Shown here: in pieces, positions 1-8,920 of the stretch | Layout: the number at the start of each line of letters is the position of its first letter | Position numbering within the stretch: the first letter of the stretch is position 1 | DNA from: Rossellomorea aquimaris | GTDB taxonomy: Bacteria > Bacillota > Bacilli > Bacillales > Bacillaceae_B | DNA: 64,000 nt | NCBI RefSeq assembly: GCF_001877785.1 | Contig: NZ_MINN01000106.1 | Span: 1 to 64,000, forward strand | Direction: 5' to 3' | Made by a program: the position numbers and the translations under genes | The notes under the pieces: model-generated | Databases searched by the model: none | The model's input: the letters and a program-made list of their open reading frames with translations, nothing else | Told to the model about the DNA's origin: nothing

Positions 1-126
<126 letters not shown>

Positions 127-226
127 AAAAGAGTCATTTTTAAATAAACACAACGGCAATACCGGTATTCTTGACATCAATCCTTTATCTAGTTTTGAAG
201 GAACAAACCCTTCAATTAAATATTCG

Positions 227-343
<117 letters not shown>

Positions 344-354
344 AAATAAGAAAA

Positions 355-381
355 GCAGCTCAGAAATGGGCTGTTTTTTTT
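355..381 (+). terminator. rRNA operon terminator
   Basis: A stem CAGCTC/GGGCTG with loop AGAAAT is followed by eight T residues, 12 bp after the 5S end. This is a standard intrinsic terminator. Confidence 0.85.
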
Positions 382-478
382 GTGGTTTTATCAATTTTTA
401 TATGTTTTTGGTTGAAAAAGGATGGATGAAGTTCGGTTTGGGCTGAAATCGCCCTGATATCTGGGGCCAAGCCGATAT

Positions 479-572
479 ATTATCAAAAACGACGGGTTTA
501 TTATCAAAAATCCAATTATATTATCAAAAACGGCCCTTTAATTATCAAAAATCAAAATATATTATTAAAACC
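479..572. repeat. Phased word array 1 (TTATCAAAAA, 20-21 bp period)
   Basis: The word TTATCAAAAA (last copy TTATTAAAAC) starts at 480, 501, 521, 542 and 562, giving steps of 21, 20, 21 and 20 bp. The bases between words differ from unit to unit, while an A/T-rich tract precedes each word in the same phase. It lies in the non-coding gap between the rRNA operon terminator and the tetR terminator. Function unknown. Confidence 0.8.
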
Positions 573-642
573 CAAATCGTTCCATTTTTAAACCGCCGCA
601 AACCTGCCTCAACTCGGAATTCAGAATGCTGACCTCACACAA

Positions 643-680
643 ACAAAAAAGCCCCCGAAAAGAATCCTTCCCGGCGGCTA
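643..680 (-). terminator. Terminator of the tetR-type gene
   Basis: Read on the minus strand, a GC-rich stem (CCGGGAA with TTTTCGG, extended by GCC/GGC) ends in CTTTTTTG. It lies 40 bp beyond the stop codon of the TetR gene. Confidence 0.7.
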
Positions 681-720
681 CAGGCTATATCAATCTTTAA
701 TAGCTCTCACTGTAAAATCA

Positions 721-1593
721 TCAAACCGACTTCAGATAATACCAAATCATATTCGTAAACTTATGCACATGGGACTCTTCATCCGTGTCATTGAATAATT
801 GCTGGAATGGTTTCAGCAGGGGTTTAAGGACGACTTTTCGGATCCGGTCCTGCTGCACTTCATTTATGATGGCGTCGAATAAGTCCTGCTGCTCATTGTT
901 AAAACGACAATGTTTCTGAAGGCGTTCACCATGCTCCAGTATATCCGATTTCGTAACAGTACGTTTATCGATATTGGATTGCAAAAGATCGATTGCTGAA
1001 TGATTCAACATGGCAGTATCATGCTTCAACATATAAGGAATGATCAGTTCGATATAGGAGAGCACTGCATCCACCAGTTTCTCCACTGGCGAAGAGCTGT
1101 TGGTTACCCTCATAGTAAACAATTCGTATTGCAGCATTCCGTAAAACAGGACGGTCCCTTCAAAGGCAACTTCCCTTATTTGGTCACCCATGACCTCGAT
1201 GAAGCGGTTGGACAGCCATTCCATCTCGATCATCCGGTGCTGCATGACCAGTTTTTTCAGTTCGGCTTCGTTTGAGGAAAGGATAGCTTCGAAGAGTACA
1301 TTTAAATTGCGTTCTTTATTTAATCTGATCAGGATGGTGATCTGCTCTGCCAGGACGTTCCGGTCCTTTGCATCTTTTCCAATCTGCATGGCGACCCGCT
1401 GCTGACTGGCGTCATAGCGCAGGTACTCCAAAATATCAGCGATACAATCGTTTTTGGACGTGAAGTAATTATAGAACGTCCCTTTTGAAATATTGGCTTT
1501 ATCAATGATTTCCTGAATTGAAGTCTGTTGGAAACCTTTTTCTATAAATAATATTAATGCGATATCTGCGACTTTTCTTTTTCGATTATTCAT
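721..1593 (-). CDS. TetR/AcrR-family transcriptional regulator
   Basis: This 290-residue protein has an N-terminal TetR-type DNA-binding domain. The helix-turn-helix runs over about residues 24-44 (TSIQEIIDKANISKGTFYNYF region), which is diagnostic for the family. The long helical C-terminal part (about 60-290) is the ligand-binding and dimerisation region; it is longer than the ~190-200 residues usual for the family. It is divergent from the MFS exporter at 1754, with a 160-bp spacer holding two inverted repeats that are good operator candidates. The likely job, inferred from this arrangement, is to repress the exporter and itself until a toxic ligand binds. The ligand cannot be told from sequence. 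Confidence 0.9.
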   Translation of the reverse strand: MNNRKRKVADIALILFIEKGFQQTSIQEIIDKANISKGTFYNYFTSKNDCIADILEYLRYDASQQRVAMQIGKDAKDRNVLAEQITILIRLNKERNLNVLFEAILSSNEAELKKLVMQHRMIEMEWLSNRFIEVMGDQIREVAFEGTVLFYGMLQYELFTMRVTNSSSPVEKLVDAVLSYIELIIPYMLKHDTAMLNHSAIDLLQSNIDKRTVTKSDILEHGERLQKHCRFNNEQQDLFDAIINEVQQDRIRKVVLKPLLKPFQQLFNDTDEESHVHKFTNMIWYYLKSV

Positions 1594-1649
1594 ACGTGCC
1601 TCCAGTCTTCCCTCTATAGAGTAGTATAGTTTTGTTAGACTGGAAAGAC

Positions 1650-1680
1650 AACATTTTTATACTAACGGTATAAAAGTGTT
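1650..1680. promoter_or_regulatory. Inverted repeat, probable TetR-type operator 1
   Basis: Arms AACATTTTTATA (1650-1661) and TATAAAAGTGTT (1669-1680) match at 11 of 12 positions around a 7-bp centre. It lies in the divergent tetR/MFS spacer, where the regulator would be expected to bind. Confidence 0.6.
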
Positions 1681-1689
1681 GATTTATTT

Positions 1690-1712
1690 GAACTATGGGT
1701 ATAAAATAGTTC
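1690..1712. promoter_or_regulatory. Inverted repeat, possible operator 2
   Basis: Perfect 7-bp arms GAACTAT (1690-1696) and ATAGTTC (1706-1712) flank GGGTATAAA. Both inverted repeats contain a GGTATAAAA-like segment, so they may be two sites for one regulator or a site overlapping the MFS promoter. Confidence 0.45.
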
Positions 1713-1753
1713 GAGTAGCAAAATAAAATACTAAAAGAAAAAAGGATGAGGGT

Positions 1754-3259
1754 ATGGACTCAGCAATTCAAAATAACAAACCGCCGTATTTAATGTTGGC
1801 GATACTTTTCATTGGAGCTTTCGTCGCATTTTTAAATAACTCATTATTAAATGTAGCACTGCCATCCATCATGGTTGACTTGAAAATAGCAGATTATTCA
1901 ACTGTTCAGTGGCTCGCTACGGGGTATATGCTTGTGAGCGGGGTGTTGATCCCGGCTTCCGCATTTTTAATCACTCGTTTCTCGAATCGAAACCTGGTCA
2001 TCACGTCCCTGGCCATCTTCACTCTGGGTACTGCACTGGCAGCTTTTGCACCGAACTTCGGCTTGCTTCTTACAGGGCGTATGGTTCAGGCTGCAGGCTC
2101 CTCAGTGATGGGGCCGTTACTTATGAACGTCATGCTCGTCAGCTTTCCGCGTGAAAAGCGCGGGGCAGCGATGGGTGTCTTCGGACTGGTCATGATAACG
2201 GCACCTGCGATCGGACCGACACTGTCCGGTTATATCGTGGAACATCACGACTGGCGTCTGCTGTTTGAAATGATCCTGCCATTGGCGGTCATGAGCTTGT
2301 TACTGGCCGTATGGAAATTCAGAAACATCATGGATCAAAATAAAGAAGCTTCACTTGATTTGATGTCGCTCATTCTTTCTGTCATCGGATTTGGAGGATT
2401 GTTATACGGGTGCTCCACTGCGAGTTCAGACGGCTGGACGGACGGCATTGTGTTAACGACTCTTATTGTCGGTGGCATCGCCTTGGCTGCTTTCATCATC
2501 CGTCAGTTTAAAATCGATGAGCCGTTATTGGATCTTCATGTTTATAAGTATCCGATGTTTGCACTTGCATCAGTGATTGCGATCGTCAATGCGGTTGCCA
2601 TGTTCTCAGGAATGATCTTGACACCTGCATATGTTCAGAGTGTCCGCGGTATTTCCCCGCTGAATTCAGGTCTGATGATGCTTCCGGGTGCGATCATCAT
2701 GGGGATCATGTCTCCTATCACCGGCAAGCTGTTTGATAAATTTGGTCCGCGTGCGTTGTCCCTTACCGGACTTGCGATTACTGCAGTATCCACTTATATG
2801 CTGGCACACTTGCAAATCGATACGACATATACACACATCATCATGATTTACACACTGCGTCTCTTCGGGATGTCCATGGTGATGATGCCGATCATGACAA
2901 ATGGTTTGAATCAGCTTCCTAACCGTTTGAATCCGCACGGAACAGCGGTGAATAATACGGCACAGCAAGTATCCGGTTCAATCGGTACAGCGATTCTGAT
3001 CACTATTATGAACACCGTTGCCAAGACTGAGGCAGAGAGCTTGATGAGCGGTGTCGATCCGGCGACTGTGACAGAGCAGTCGACTGCCCTGTTGACACAG
3101 CAGTCCCTGCTTGCAGGAATTCAATATTCCTTCTACGTTGCCCTTGGAATCAACCTTGTAGCCCTCGTATTGGCCCTGTTCGTCAGACGTGTGGACACAA
3201 GCGAAGAAGCAGTAAGCAAAATCGAAGGCAAAAAAGTGACAAAACCGGCAGCAATCTAA
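1754..3259 (+). CDS. MFS drug exporter, DHA2 family (14 helices)
   Basis: This 501-residue hydrophobic protein shows about 14 membrane-spanning segments and resembles LmrB/MdtP/EmrB-type proton-driven drug exporters. Helix 1 is followed by the family's NVALPSIMVDL stretch. The antiporter motif appears as APAIGPTLSGYIVEHHDWR at about residues 150-172. It would act in the cytoplasmic membrane and expel hydrophobic compounds. The ATG follows an AAAGGATGAG ribosome site. It is transcribed away from the tetR gene, whose product probably controls it, and ends at a terminator. The substrate is unknown. Confidence 0.9.
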   Translation: MDSAIQNNKPPYLMLAILFIGAFVAFLNNSLLNVALPSIMVDLKIADYSTVQWLATGYMLVSGVLIPASAFLITRFSNRNLVITSLAIFTLGTALAAFAPNFGLLLTGRMVQAAGSSVMGPLLMNVMLVSFPREKRGAAMGVFGLVMITAPAIGPTLSGYIVEHHDWRLLFEMILPLAVMSLLLAVWKFRNIMDQNKEASLDLMSLILSVIGFGGLLYGCSTASSDGWTDGIVLTTLIVGGIALAAFIIRQFKIDEPLLDLHVYKYPMFALASVIAIVNAVAMFSGMILTPAYVQSVRGISPLNSGLMMLPGAIIMGIMSPITGKLFDKFGPRALSLTGLAITAVSTYMLAHLQIDTTYTHIIMIYTLRLFGMSMVMMPIMTNGLNQLPNRLNPHGTAVNNTAQQVSGSIGTAILITIMNTVAKTEAESLMSGVDPATVTEQSTALLTQQSLLAGIQYSFYVALGINLVALVLALFVRRVDTSEEAVSKIEGKKVTKPAAI

Positions 3260-3266
3260 AACAGCC

Positions 3267-3314
3267 AAAAGGTTCAATGACGTGCACACCTGCATAGTCG
3301 TTGAACCTTTTTTT
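3267..3314 (+). terminator. Terminator of the MFS exporter gene
   Basis: GGTTCAA (3271-3277) and TTGAACC (3301-3307) form the base of a stem followed by seven T residues. A flanking A-run makes it plausible in both directions. Confidence 0.75.
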
Positions 3315-3356
3315 ATTTCAAATTTTTGGGGGAAATGCTTTTGTCCTAAACGGATC

Positions 3357-3487
3357 CAGCTGTTGATTGGAGTGGAAAATGGAGACTCCTGCGGGAAAAG
3401 TGGCCAATGTGAGACCCCGCAGGCAATGCCGAGGAGGCTCACGGGTCACCCGCGGAAAGCGGAATTTTCCACGGAAATCAACAGCGA
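3357..3487. repeat. Element A, copy 1 (structured dispersed repeat)
   Basis: A ~130-bp element is bounded by perfect 10-bp inverted ends GCTGTTGATT (3359-3368) and AATCAACAGC (3476-3485). Inside are a second stem (GTGGAAAAT with ATTTTCCAC) and a third (CCTGCGGG with CCCCGCAGG), plus the block GAGGAGGCTCACGG. Related copies are at 25819, 44351 and, as a half copy, 44611. I recognise similar sequences from other Bacillaceae spacers but know no assigned function. Confidence 0.85.
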
Positions 3488-3496
3488 TATAAAGAC

Positions 3497-3530
3497 AAAA
3501 AAAGACAAAAGCCTCAGCATGGCTTTTGTC
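3497..3530 (-). terminator. Minus-strand terminator without an evident gene
   Basis: A perfect 10-bp stem GACAAAAGCC (3504-3513) and GGCTTTTGTC (3521-3530) with a 7-nt loop is followed, on the minus strand only, by a seven-T run. No minus-strand gene is apparent between it and yebE, so it may end an unrecognised small RNA or block antisense transcription. The rest of the gap, 3531-3837, shows only weak short reading frames. Confidence 0.55.
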
Positions 3531-3837
3531 AACAAATGAAGAAATTTAGAATGAATCTTATAAAATAAGATTACACAAGAAGGAAGTGATTAGCTATGTT
3601 AAGCACTAATATTCTTAAGCAATTCCTATACTAACGCGGCTAAAGGTGAAAGCAATTAAAAAAAGATTAGAATTTGATGAGAAATCCCTTTTTACTGATT
3701 TATTTAGGATTATATTATTTTTGCTAAATATTGTCATACGGAACTGCGCGTTTATTTTCCTTTCAACGGTTCATATTCCGCAATATTTCTAGTAAAATAG
3801 GAAAATGATTTGACACATCCTTGGGAGGGACGAAAAG

Positions 3838-4389
3838 TTGTTTGAGAATAGTGTAATGATGGTGCTGATCATCTTAGTGATAAATATTGTGTACGTGTCA
3901 TTTTTTACGATACGGATGATCCTGACGCTGAAGGGATACCGGTATTTTGCGGCATTTGTGAGTACGTTCGAGGTCGTCATTTATGTAGTCGGTCTCGGCC
4001 TGGTATTGGACAACCTGAATGAAATCCAGAACTTGATTGCCTATGCGGTCGGTTACGGGATCGGGGTTGTGGTCGGTATGAAGATTGAAGAGAAGCTCGC
4101 TTTGGGGTATATTACGGTTAACGTGATCACCAAGGAATATGATAAAGCTCTTCCGGATCAACTCCGTTCGAAAGGGTACGGGGTGACCAACTGGGAAGCG
4201 AATGGCCTTGAAGGAAATCGGATGGCCCTGCAGATCCTGACGCCGCGCAAGTATGAAATGAAGCTGTACGCAACGATCAAGGAGCTGGATCCTAAAGCGT
4301 TCATCATCGCATACGAGCCGAAGACGATCCACGGCGGGTTCTGGGTGAAGACCGTCCGAAATATACGCAAAGGAAAAATCAAAGTATGA
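3838..4389 (+). CDS. yebE: YebE-like UPF0316/DUF2179-type membrane protein
   Basis: This 183-residue protein starts with TTG, nine bases after a GGGAGGGAC ribosome site. The N-terminal half (about 1-85) holds three hydrophobic segments; the C-terminal half is a soluble domain ending in [13 protein letters not shown]. Length and sequence fit the YebE/YitT-like DUF2179 group, whose C-terminal domain is thought to be a small regulatory or ligand-binding module. Its start overlaps nothing upstream, and its stop overlaps yebG by 4 bp (ATGA). From memory, yebE-yebG lies just upstream of purE in B. subtilis as well, supporting the assignment. Function is uncharacterised. Confidence 0.85.
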   Translation: MFENSVMMVLIILVINIVYVSFFTIRMILTLKGYRYFAAFVSTFEVVIYVVGLGLVLDNLNEIQNLIAYAVGYGIGVVVGMKIEEKLALGYITVNVITKEYDKALPDQLRSKGYGVTNWEANGLEGNRMALQILTPRKYEMKLYATIKELDPKAFIIAYEPKTIHGGFWVKTVRNIRKGKIKV

Positions 4390-4586
4390 ATAAAAAGAAA
4401 CTTTTATTTGAAGTGCAGGAACATGAAACGATCGGCGACTGCCTTGACCGGATGAAGGAAGCGGGTTATATGCCGGTCAGAAGGATGGAAAAGCCTGTTT
4501 TTGAAGAGAAGAAAGACGGCGGGAAAACAGATGTTGTCCCTGTAAGGCAGACAATTGTGTTCGAAGGGAAGAAAACAGAAGAGTAA
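4386..4586 (+). CDS. yebG: YebG-like NETI-motif protein
   Basis: This 66-residue charged cytosolic protein is translationally coupled to yebE through a 4-bp overlap. It carries [21 protein letters not shown] at residues 13-33, the region that names the NETI-motif family (here HETI instead of NETI). The tail is rich in Lys, Glu and Val and is probably partly disordered. No enzymatic motif is visible. Function is unknown; the tight coupling suggests it works with YebE. Confidence 0.8.
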   Translation: MNKKKLLFEVQEHETIGDCLDRMKEAGYMPVRRMEKPVFEEKKDGGKTDVVPVRQTIVFEGKKTEE

Positions 4587-4594
4587 TATCGGTT

Positions 4595-4636
4595 AAAACC
4601 GAACATTAATTTTCAGACATTTAAAATCGTTCGATT
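4595..4636. promoter_or_regulatory. Paired PurR boxes upstream of purE
   Basis: AAAACCGAACATTA (4595-4608) matches the B. subtilis PurBox core (CCGAAC with A/T flanks). An inverted partner AATCGTTCGATT (4625-4636) reads CGAACGATT on the minus strand. Two oppositely oriented boxes about 16 bp apart, just upstream of the -35 element, are the known arrangement for PRPP-responsive PurR repression. Confidence 0.8.
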
Positions 4637-4641
4637 ATTCG

Positions 4642-4670
4642 TTGACAGTGCCGGTGAATAACGGTATGAT
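4642..4670 (+). promoter_or_regulatory. purE operon promoter
   Basis: TTGACA (4642-4647) and TATGAT (4665-4670) are separated by 17 bp, a near-consensus sigma-A promoter. It lies directly downstream of the PurR boxes and 21 bp before the riboswitch. Confidence 0.85.
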
Positions 4671-4690
4671 GAAGACAAATAAATCGAATA

Positions 4691-4760
4691 CCCTCATATA
4701 ATAACGGGGATAGGGCCTGTAAGTTTCTACCCGGCTGCCGTAAACGGCCGGACTATGAGG
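4691..4760 (+). ncRNA. Guanine riboswitch (purine aptamer)
   Basis: The aptamer has closing helix P1 (CCTCATA near 4692 with TATGAGG ending 4760), the conserved ATAAT junction, AGTTTCTACC, and the two loop sequences of the purine class. The base just before the 3' P1 strand (4753) is C in the GAC-TATGAGG context. In this class that position selects guanine when C and adenine when U. It should sense guanine/hypoxanthine and promote termination at the hairpin downstream. Confidence 0.93.
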
Positions 4761-4828
4761 GGAAGTGACTGTCTGGATGCAGAAGTGTCTTTGCTGTCCC
4801 TTTTTGGAAGGGCTCTTTCTGTACGGTG

Positions 4829-4891
4829 AAAATACCCAGATCAATTGCTTTCTCTCATATTGGAGAGATCAATTGATCTGGGTATTTTTTG
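4829..4891 (+). terminator. Riboswitch-controlled terminator of the pur leader
   Basis: A perfect 17-bp stem (AATACCCAGATCAATTG at 4831-4847 with its complement at 4870-4886), topped by CTCTC/GAGAG pairing, ends in a T-run, 32 bp before purE. This is the OFF-state structure expected when guanine is bound; the stem is unusually long. Confidence 0.88.
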
Positions 4892-4922
4892 TGAAGAATT
4901 CGAGTGGAGGTGCCGTCACGAT

Positions 4923-5402
4923 ATGATAGGGATCATTATGGGAAGTACATCTGACTGGGAAACGATGAAGCATGCGTGTGACATTATGGAAGAGCTCGGG
5001 GTTCCATATGAGAAGAGGGTCGTCTCGGCCCATCGCACACCTGATTATATGTTCGAATACGCCGAAACTGCGAGGGACAGAGGCATAAAGGCGATCATTG
5101 CGGGTGCAGGGGGTGCAGCTCACCTTCCTGGCATGGTGGCTGCCAAAACGACTCTTCCTGTCATCGGGGTGCCGGTGCAGTCGAAGGCGCTGAACGGGAT
5201 GGATTCCCTTCTGTCCATTGTACAGATGCCCGGCGGGGTGCCGGTAGCGACCGTTGCCATCGGTAAGGCGGGAGCGGTCAATGCGGGACTGCTTGCAGCA
5301 CAGATCCTCTCGATCGGTGATGGGGCATTGGCAGACAAGCTGGAAACCAGACGTGAGGAACTACGCGAAAAAGTGATGGAAAGCAGTGATGACCTTGTTT
5401 AA
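4923..5402 (+). CDS. purE: N5-carboxyaminoimidazole ribonucleotide mutase
   Basis: PurE moves the carboxyl group of N5-CAIR to give CAIR, step 6b of IMP synthesis. The 159-residue product has the class I signature: GSTSDW at 7-12, the SAHRTP loop with His37 (equivalent to the catalytic His of E. coli PurE), and [11 protein letters not shown]. The ATG at 4923 was chosen because it gives the family N terminus and follows GGAGG; an in-frame extension to 4845 would lie inside the leader terminator. It overlaps purK by 17 bp and opens an eleven-gap purine operon transcribed under PurR and riboswitch control. Confidence 0.97.
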   Translation: MIGIIMGSTSDWETMKHACDIMEELGVPYEKRVVSAHRTPDYMFEYAETARDRGIKAIIAGAGGAAHLPGMVAAKTTLPVIGVPVQSKALNGMDSLLSIVQMPGGVPVATVAIGKAGAVNAGLLAAQILSIGDGALADKLETRREELREKVMESSDDLV

Positions 5403-6549
5403 AAAGACAATCTTACCTGGACAGACAATCGGAATCATCGGCGGAGGGCAGCTTGGACGGATGATGGCCCTGGCGGCAAAGCACAGTGGATTTAAGATAG
5501 CGGTATTGGATCCATCGCCTGCTTCGCCTTGTGCACAGGTTGCAGACCTGGTGATTACCGCTCCATTCGATCAATATGAAGCACTCGACCGCCTGGCAGA
5601 AGCATCTGATGTGATTACGTATGAGTTTGAGAACATAGACTATGACGCGTTGAAATGGCTGGCGGGCAGGGCATACGTGCCGCAGGGTGCTGAACTTATC
5701 CGCATCACACAGGACCGCATCCAGGAGAAGGCAGCACTGACGCTCGCGGGGGTTGAAGTGGCTCCTTATGCTGTGATTCTACAGGAAGAGGACATCTATG
5801 ATAATATAGAAAAGCTTGGCTATCCAGCAGTTCTGAAGACTTCAAGGGGCGGATATGACGGCAAAGGGCAATTCGTGATCCGCAAGGTGGAAGAAGTGGG
5901 CGAAGCGGCGGTGCTTTTGGAAAACGGACCGTGTGTACTTGAAAAGTGGATTCCGTTTGACCGGGAACTGTCGGTGATCGTCACAAGGAATCCGGACGGA
6001 CAGCAGACCCATTTTCCGGTGGTGGAAAATATTCATGTGGACAATATCCTTCATGAAACGGTTGCGCCGGCCCGTGTCTCTGAAGGAATTTCGCGCAAAG
6101 CGGTTGAAATGGCCGAGAGGATCAGCGAGACCCTCGATCTGGTCGGGACGCTTGCGATTGAAATGTTCCTGACGGAAGACGGCTCCATTTATATCAATGA
6201 ACTGGCTCCGAGGCCGCATAATTCAGGTCATTATTCAATCGAAGCATGTGACTCATCCCAGTTTGCCCAGCATATTAAAGCGGTTTGCAATTGGCCGCTT
6301 GAAAAGCCTTCATTATTAAAGAGCGCTGTGATGGTTAATCTATTAGGGGAACATATAGAACCTGTCATGAAAGCTATTCCAAATCAGCCTTCCTGGTTTG
6401 TGCATCTGTACGGGAAAGATGTGCCGAAGCCGAAACGGAAGATGGGGCATGTCACGATTCTGACGGATGACATTGAGCAGACGCTTAAGTCCGTTAATGA
6501 TGCCGGGGTTTGGAAGGTGCAGGAAAAGATCGGAGGACGAATGAAATGA
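5386..6549 (+). CDS. purK: N5-carboxyaminoimidazole ribonucleotide synthase
   Basis: PurK uses ATP and bicarbonate to turn AIR into N5-CAIR, the substrate of PurE. The 387-residue protein starts with a Rossmann-like [14 protein letters not shown] at about 15-28, followed by a typical ATP-grasp fold with GGYDGKGQ and the metal-binding [15 protein letters not shown] near residue 270. It overlaps purE by 17 bp and purB by 4 bp (ATGA), indicating translational coupling. Length matches the family. Confidence 0.96.
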   Translation: MMTLFKKTILPGQTIGIIGGGQLGRMMALAAKHSGFKIAVLDPSPASPCAQVADLVITAPFDQYEALDRLAEASDVITYEFENIDYDALKWLAGRAYVPQGAELIRITQDRIQEKAALTLAGVEVAPYAVILQEEDIYDNIEKLGYPAVLKTSRGGYDGKGQFVIRKVEEVGEAAVLLENGPCVLEKWIPFDRELSVIVTRNPDGQQTHFPVVENIHVDNILHETVAPARVSEGISRKAVEMAERISETLDLVGTLAIEMFLTEDGSIYINELAPRPHNSGHYSIEACDSSQFAQHIKAVCNWPLEKPSLLKSAVMVNLLGEHIEPVMKAIPNQPSWFVHLYGKDVPKPKRKMGHVTILTDDIEQTLKSVNDAGVWKVQEKIGGRMK

Positions 6550-7844
6550 TTGAACGTTATACACGCCCAGAAATGGGAGCGATTTGGACAGAGGAAAACA
6601 GATTTCAGGCATGGCTTGAAGTGGAGATCCTTGCTTGTGAAGCCTGGTCTGAGCTTGGAGATATCCCGAAAGAAGATGTGGCAAAGATTCGCGAAAACGC
6701 AGGCTTCAATGTGGACCGCATCAAAGAAATCGAAGCGGAAACGCGCCATGACGTCGTGGCTTTCACGCGTGCCGTTTCTGAAACGCTTGGAGAGGAAAGA
6801 AAATGGGTACACTACGGTCTCACTTCTACGGATGTAGTCGATACCGCACTTTCTTATCAGCTGAAGCAGGCGAATGAAATCATCTTGAAGGATCTAGAGC
6901 GATTTGTCGAGATTTTGAAAAACAAAGCGATCGAGCATAAACATACGGTGATGATGGGACGGACGCATGGTGTCCACGCTGAACCGACGACTTTCGGACT
7001 GAAGCTTGCTCTCTGGTATGAAGAGATGAAGCGTAACGTGGAGCGGTTTAAAGCTGCTGCGGACGGTGTGGAATTCGGCAAGATTTCCGGTGCTGTCGGG
7101 ACATATGCAAATATCGATCCATTCGTTGAATCATATGTGTGTGAAAAGCTTGGCATCAAGCCTGCACCGGTTTCCACTCAAACGCTGCAGCGTGACCGAC
7201 ATGCTCACTATATGAGCACAATTGCTTTGATTGCGACGTCAATTGAAAAGTTCGCCGTTGAAGTACGCGGACTTCAGAAGAGTGAAACGCGCGAAGTGGA
7301 GGAATTCTTCGCGAAAGGTCAAAAAGGTTCATCGGCTATGCCTCATAAGCGCAACCCGATCGGTTCCGAGAACATGACGGGGATGGCGCGTGTGATCAGA
7401 GGTTATATGATGACCGCCTATGAGAATGTGCCGTTATGGCATGAGCGTGATATCTCTCACTCTTCAGCTGAACGGGTGATTTTACCGGATGCGACGATCG
7501 CACTCAATTACATGCTGAACCGATTCGGCAATATCGTGAAGAACTTGACGGTATTCCCTGAAAATATGAAGCGCAACATGGATCGTACTCTCGGGCTGAT
7601 CTACTCACAGCGTGTCCTTCTTGCCTTGATCGATAAAGGCATGGCGCGTGAGGAAGCATATGACACGGTGCAGCCGAAGGCGATGGAAGCCTGGGAGAAG
7701 CAGGTGCCGTTCCGTTCGCTGATCGAGGAAGAAGGCACGATCACATCCAAGCTTTCTCCAGCGGAAATCGATGACTGCTTCGATTATAATTACCATCTGA
7801 AGCATGTCGATACGATTTTTGAACGCTGCGGATTGGTTGAGTAA
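6546..7844 (+). CDS. purB: Adenylosuccinate lyase
   Basis: PurB removes fumarate twice in purine synthesis: from SAICAR to AICAR and from adenylosuccinate to AMP. The 432-residue protein begins [14 protein letters not shown] and carries the fumarase/ASL signature [10 protein letters not shown] with its catalytic serine loop. It also has [14 protein letters not shown] and TSTDVVDTA. The ATG at 6546 follows GGAGGACG and overlaps the purK stop as ATGA. A longer GTG start at 6510 lies inside purK and lacks a good ribosome site. It is followed by a 108-bp gap containing a weak hairpin. Confidence 0.97.
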   Translation: MIERYTRPEMGAIWTEENRFQAWLEVEILACEAWSELGDIPKEDVAKIRENAGFNVDRIKEIEAETRHDVVAFTRAVSETLGEERKWVHYGLTSTDVVDTALSYQLKQANEIILKDLERFVEILKNKAIEHKHTVMMGRTHGVHAEPTTFGLKLALWYEEMKRNVERFKAAADGVEFGKISGAVGTYANIDPFVESYVCEKLGIKPAPVSTQTLQRDRHAHYMSTIALIATSIEKFAVEVRGLQKSETREVEEFFAKGQKGSSAMPHKRNPIGSENMTGMARVIRGYMMTAYENVPLWHERDISHSSAERVILPDATIALNYMLNRFGNIVKNLTVFPENMKRNMDRTLGLIYSQRVLLALIDKGMAREEAYDTVQPKAMEAWEKQVPFRSLIEEEGTITSKLSPAEIDDCFDYNYHLKHVDTIFERCGLVE

Positions 7845-7863
7845 GAATTTCAACAAGTACATA

Positions 7864-7899
7864 GGGCAGGGGTTTTTAAAAGGATCCCTCCCTTTTTTT
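7864..7899 (+). terminator. Possible attenuator between purB and purC
   Basis: GGGCAGGGG (7865-7873) can pair with CCCTCCC (about 7886-7892) with one bulged C, followed by a T-run. This is the only sizeable gap in the first part of the pur operon. It resembles a weak intrinsic terminator and could lower expression of downstream genes. Confidence 0.4.
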
Positions 7900-7952
7900 A
7901 TCCAAATATAGACTGAAGATTGTCAATATTGAAACGACAGGGGGGATTTCAG

Positions 7953-8678
7953 ATGGAAAAAGGGACGCTTTTATATGAAGGGAAAGCAAAACAGATTTTT
8001 TCCACAAATGATGAAGAGGTCGTCTGGATCCGATACAAGGATTCAGCCACTGCTTTTAACGGGGAGAAAAAAGCGGACATCGACGGCAAAGGGGTTTTAA
8101 ATAATAAGATTTCGAGTCTGCTATTTTCAAAGCTTGCGGAAAAAGGGATCGGGAGTCATTTCATCAAGCAGCTGTCGGATCATGAACAGCTCGTGAAACG
8201 GGTGGACATCATCCCGCTCGAAGTGGTCGTCAGGAATGTAATCGCCGGGAGTCTTTCCAAGCGCCTTGGCATTGAAGAGGGGATTGAAATCCCGAAGCCG
8301 ATCATCGAATTTTATTATAAAAATGATGACCTCGGGGACCCGCTGATCACGGATGATCACATTGACTATCTAGAGATCGCTACAAAAGAAGAACGGATGC
8401 AGTTAAGGGAAATGGCCCTCAATGTCAATGGAGTCCTTCAAGGGGTTTTTAAAGAAGCTGGTGTGCTTTTAGTGGATTTCAAGCTTGAGTTCGGGAAAGA
8501 CCGCAGCGGGAAAATCCTGCTCGGGGATGAAATCTCGCCGGATACATGCCGGCTGTGGGATCGGGAGACGAAGCAAAAGCTTGATAAAGATGTATTCAGA
8601 AGAGAGTTAGGCAGTTTAACAGAAGTCTATTCAATCATACTAGAACGTTTAGGGGGAAAAGGTCTATGTACAAAGTAA
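7953..8678 (+). CDS. purC: SAICAR synthetase
   Basis: PurC joins aspartate to CAIR, using ATP, to give SAICAR. The 241-residue protein has the usual LLYEGKAKQIF start, the KDSATAFNGEKKADIDGKG nucleotide loop, and the DEISPDTCRLWD segment near residue 190. The ATG at 7953 follows CAGGGGGGAT; a TTG in the same frame at 7920 lacks a ribosome site. Its 3' end overlaps purS by 13 bp. Confidence 0.96.
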   Translation: MEKGTLLYEGKAKQIFSTNDEEVVWIRYKDSATAFNGEKKADIDGKGVLNNKISSLLFSKLAEKGIGSHFIKQLSDHEQLVKRVDIIPLEVVVRNVIAGSLSKRLGIEEGIEIPKPIIEFYYKNDDLGDPLITDDHIDYLEIATKEERMQLREMALNVNGVLQGVFKEAGVLLVDFKLEFGKDRSGKILLGDEISPDTCRLWDRETKQKLDKDVFRRELGSLTEVYSIILERLGGKGLCTK

Positions 8679-8920
8679 AAGTTTATATCACGTTAAGGGA
8701 AAGTGTATTGGATCCGCAGGGGAGCGCGGTTAAACAGGCGCTTCATTCAATGGAGTTCAAGGCAGTTGAATATGTACGCGTCGGAAAGTATATGGAGCTT
8801 ACCCTTCCGTCGACGGTGGAGAATGTCGAAGCGGCTGTTGAAGAAATGTGCCACCGTTTATTGGCAAACCCTGTAATCGAGGATTATCGATACGAAATCG
8901 AGGAGAGTGTGGCTCAATGA
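8666..8920 (+). CDS. purS: FGAM synthase subunit PurS
   Basis: This small 84-residue protein is the bridging subunit of the PurSQL formylglycinamidine ribonucleotide synthase found in Gram-positive bacteria. Sequence [19 protein letters not shown] and length are typical. It overlaps purC by 13 bp and purQ by 4 bp (ATGA). It helps PurQ dock on PurL and channel ammonia. Confidence 0.96.
   Translation: MYKVKVYITLRESVLDPQGSAVKQALHSMEFKAVEYVRVGKYMELTLPSTVENVEAAVEEMCHRLLANPVIEDYRYEIEESVAQ

Noticed and set aside
3596..3792. Short frames of 12 codons at 3596 and 48 codons at 3646 before yebE
   Set aside because: The first has a plausible ribosome site but is too short to support; the second (GTG start, hydrophobic product) lacks a ribosome site. 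Neither resembles a known protein.
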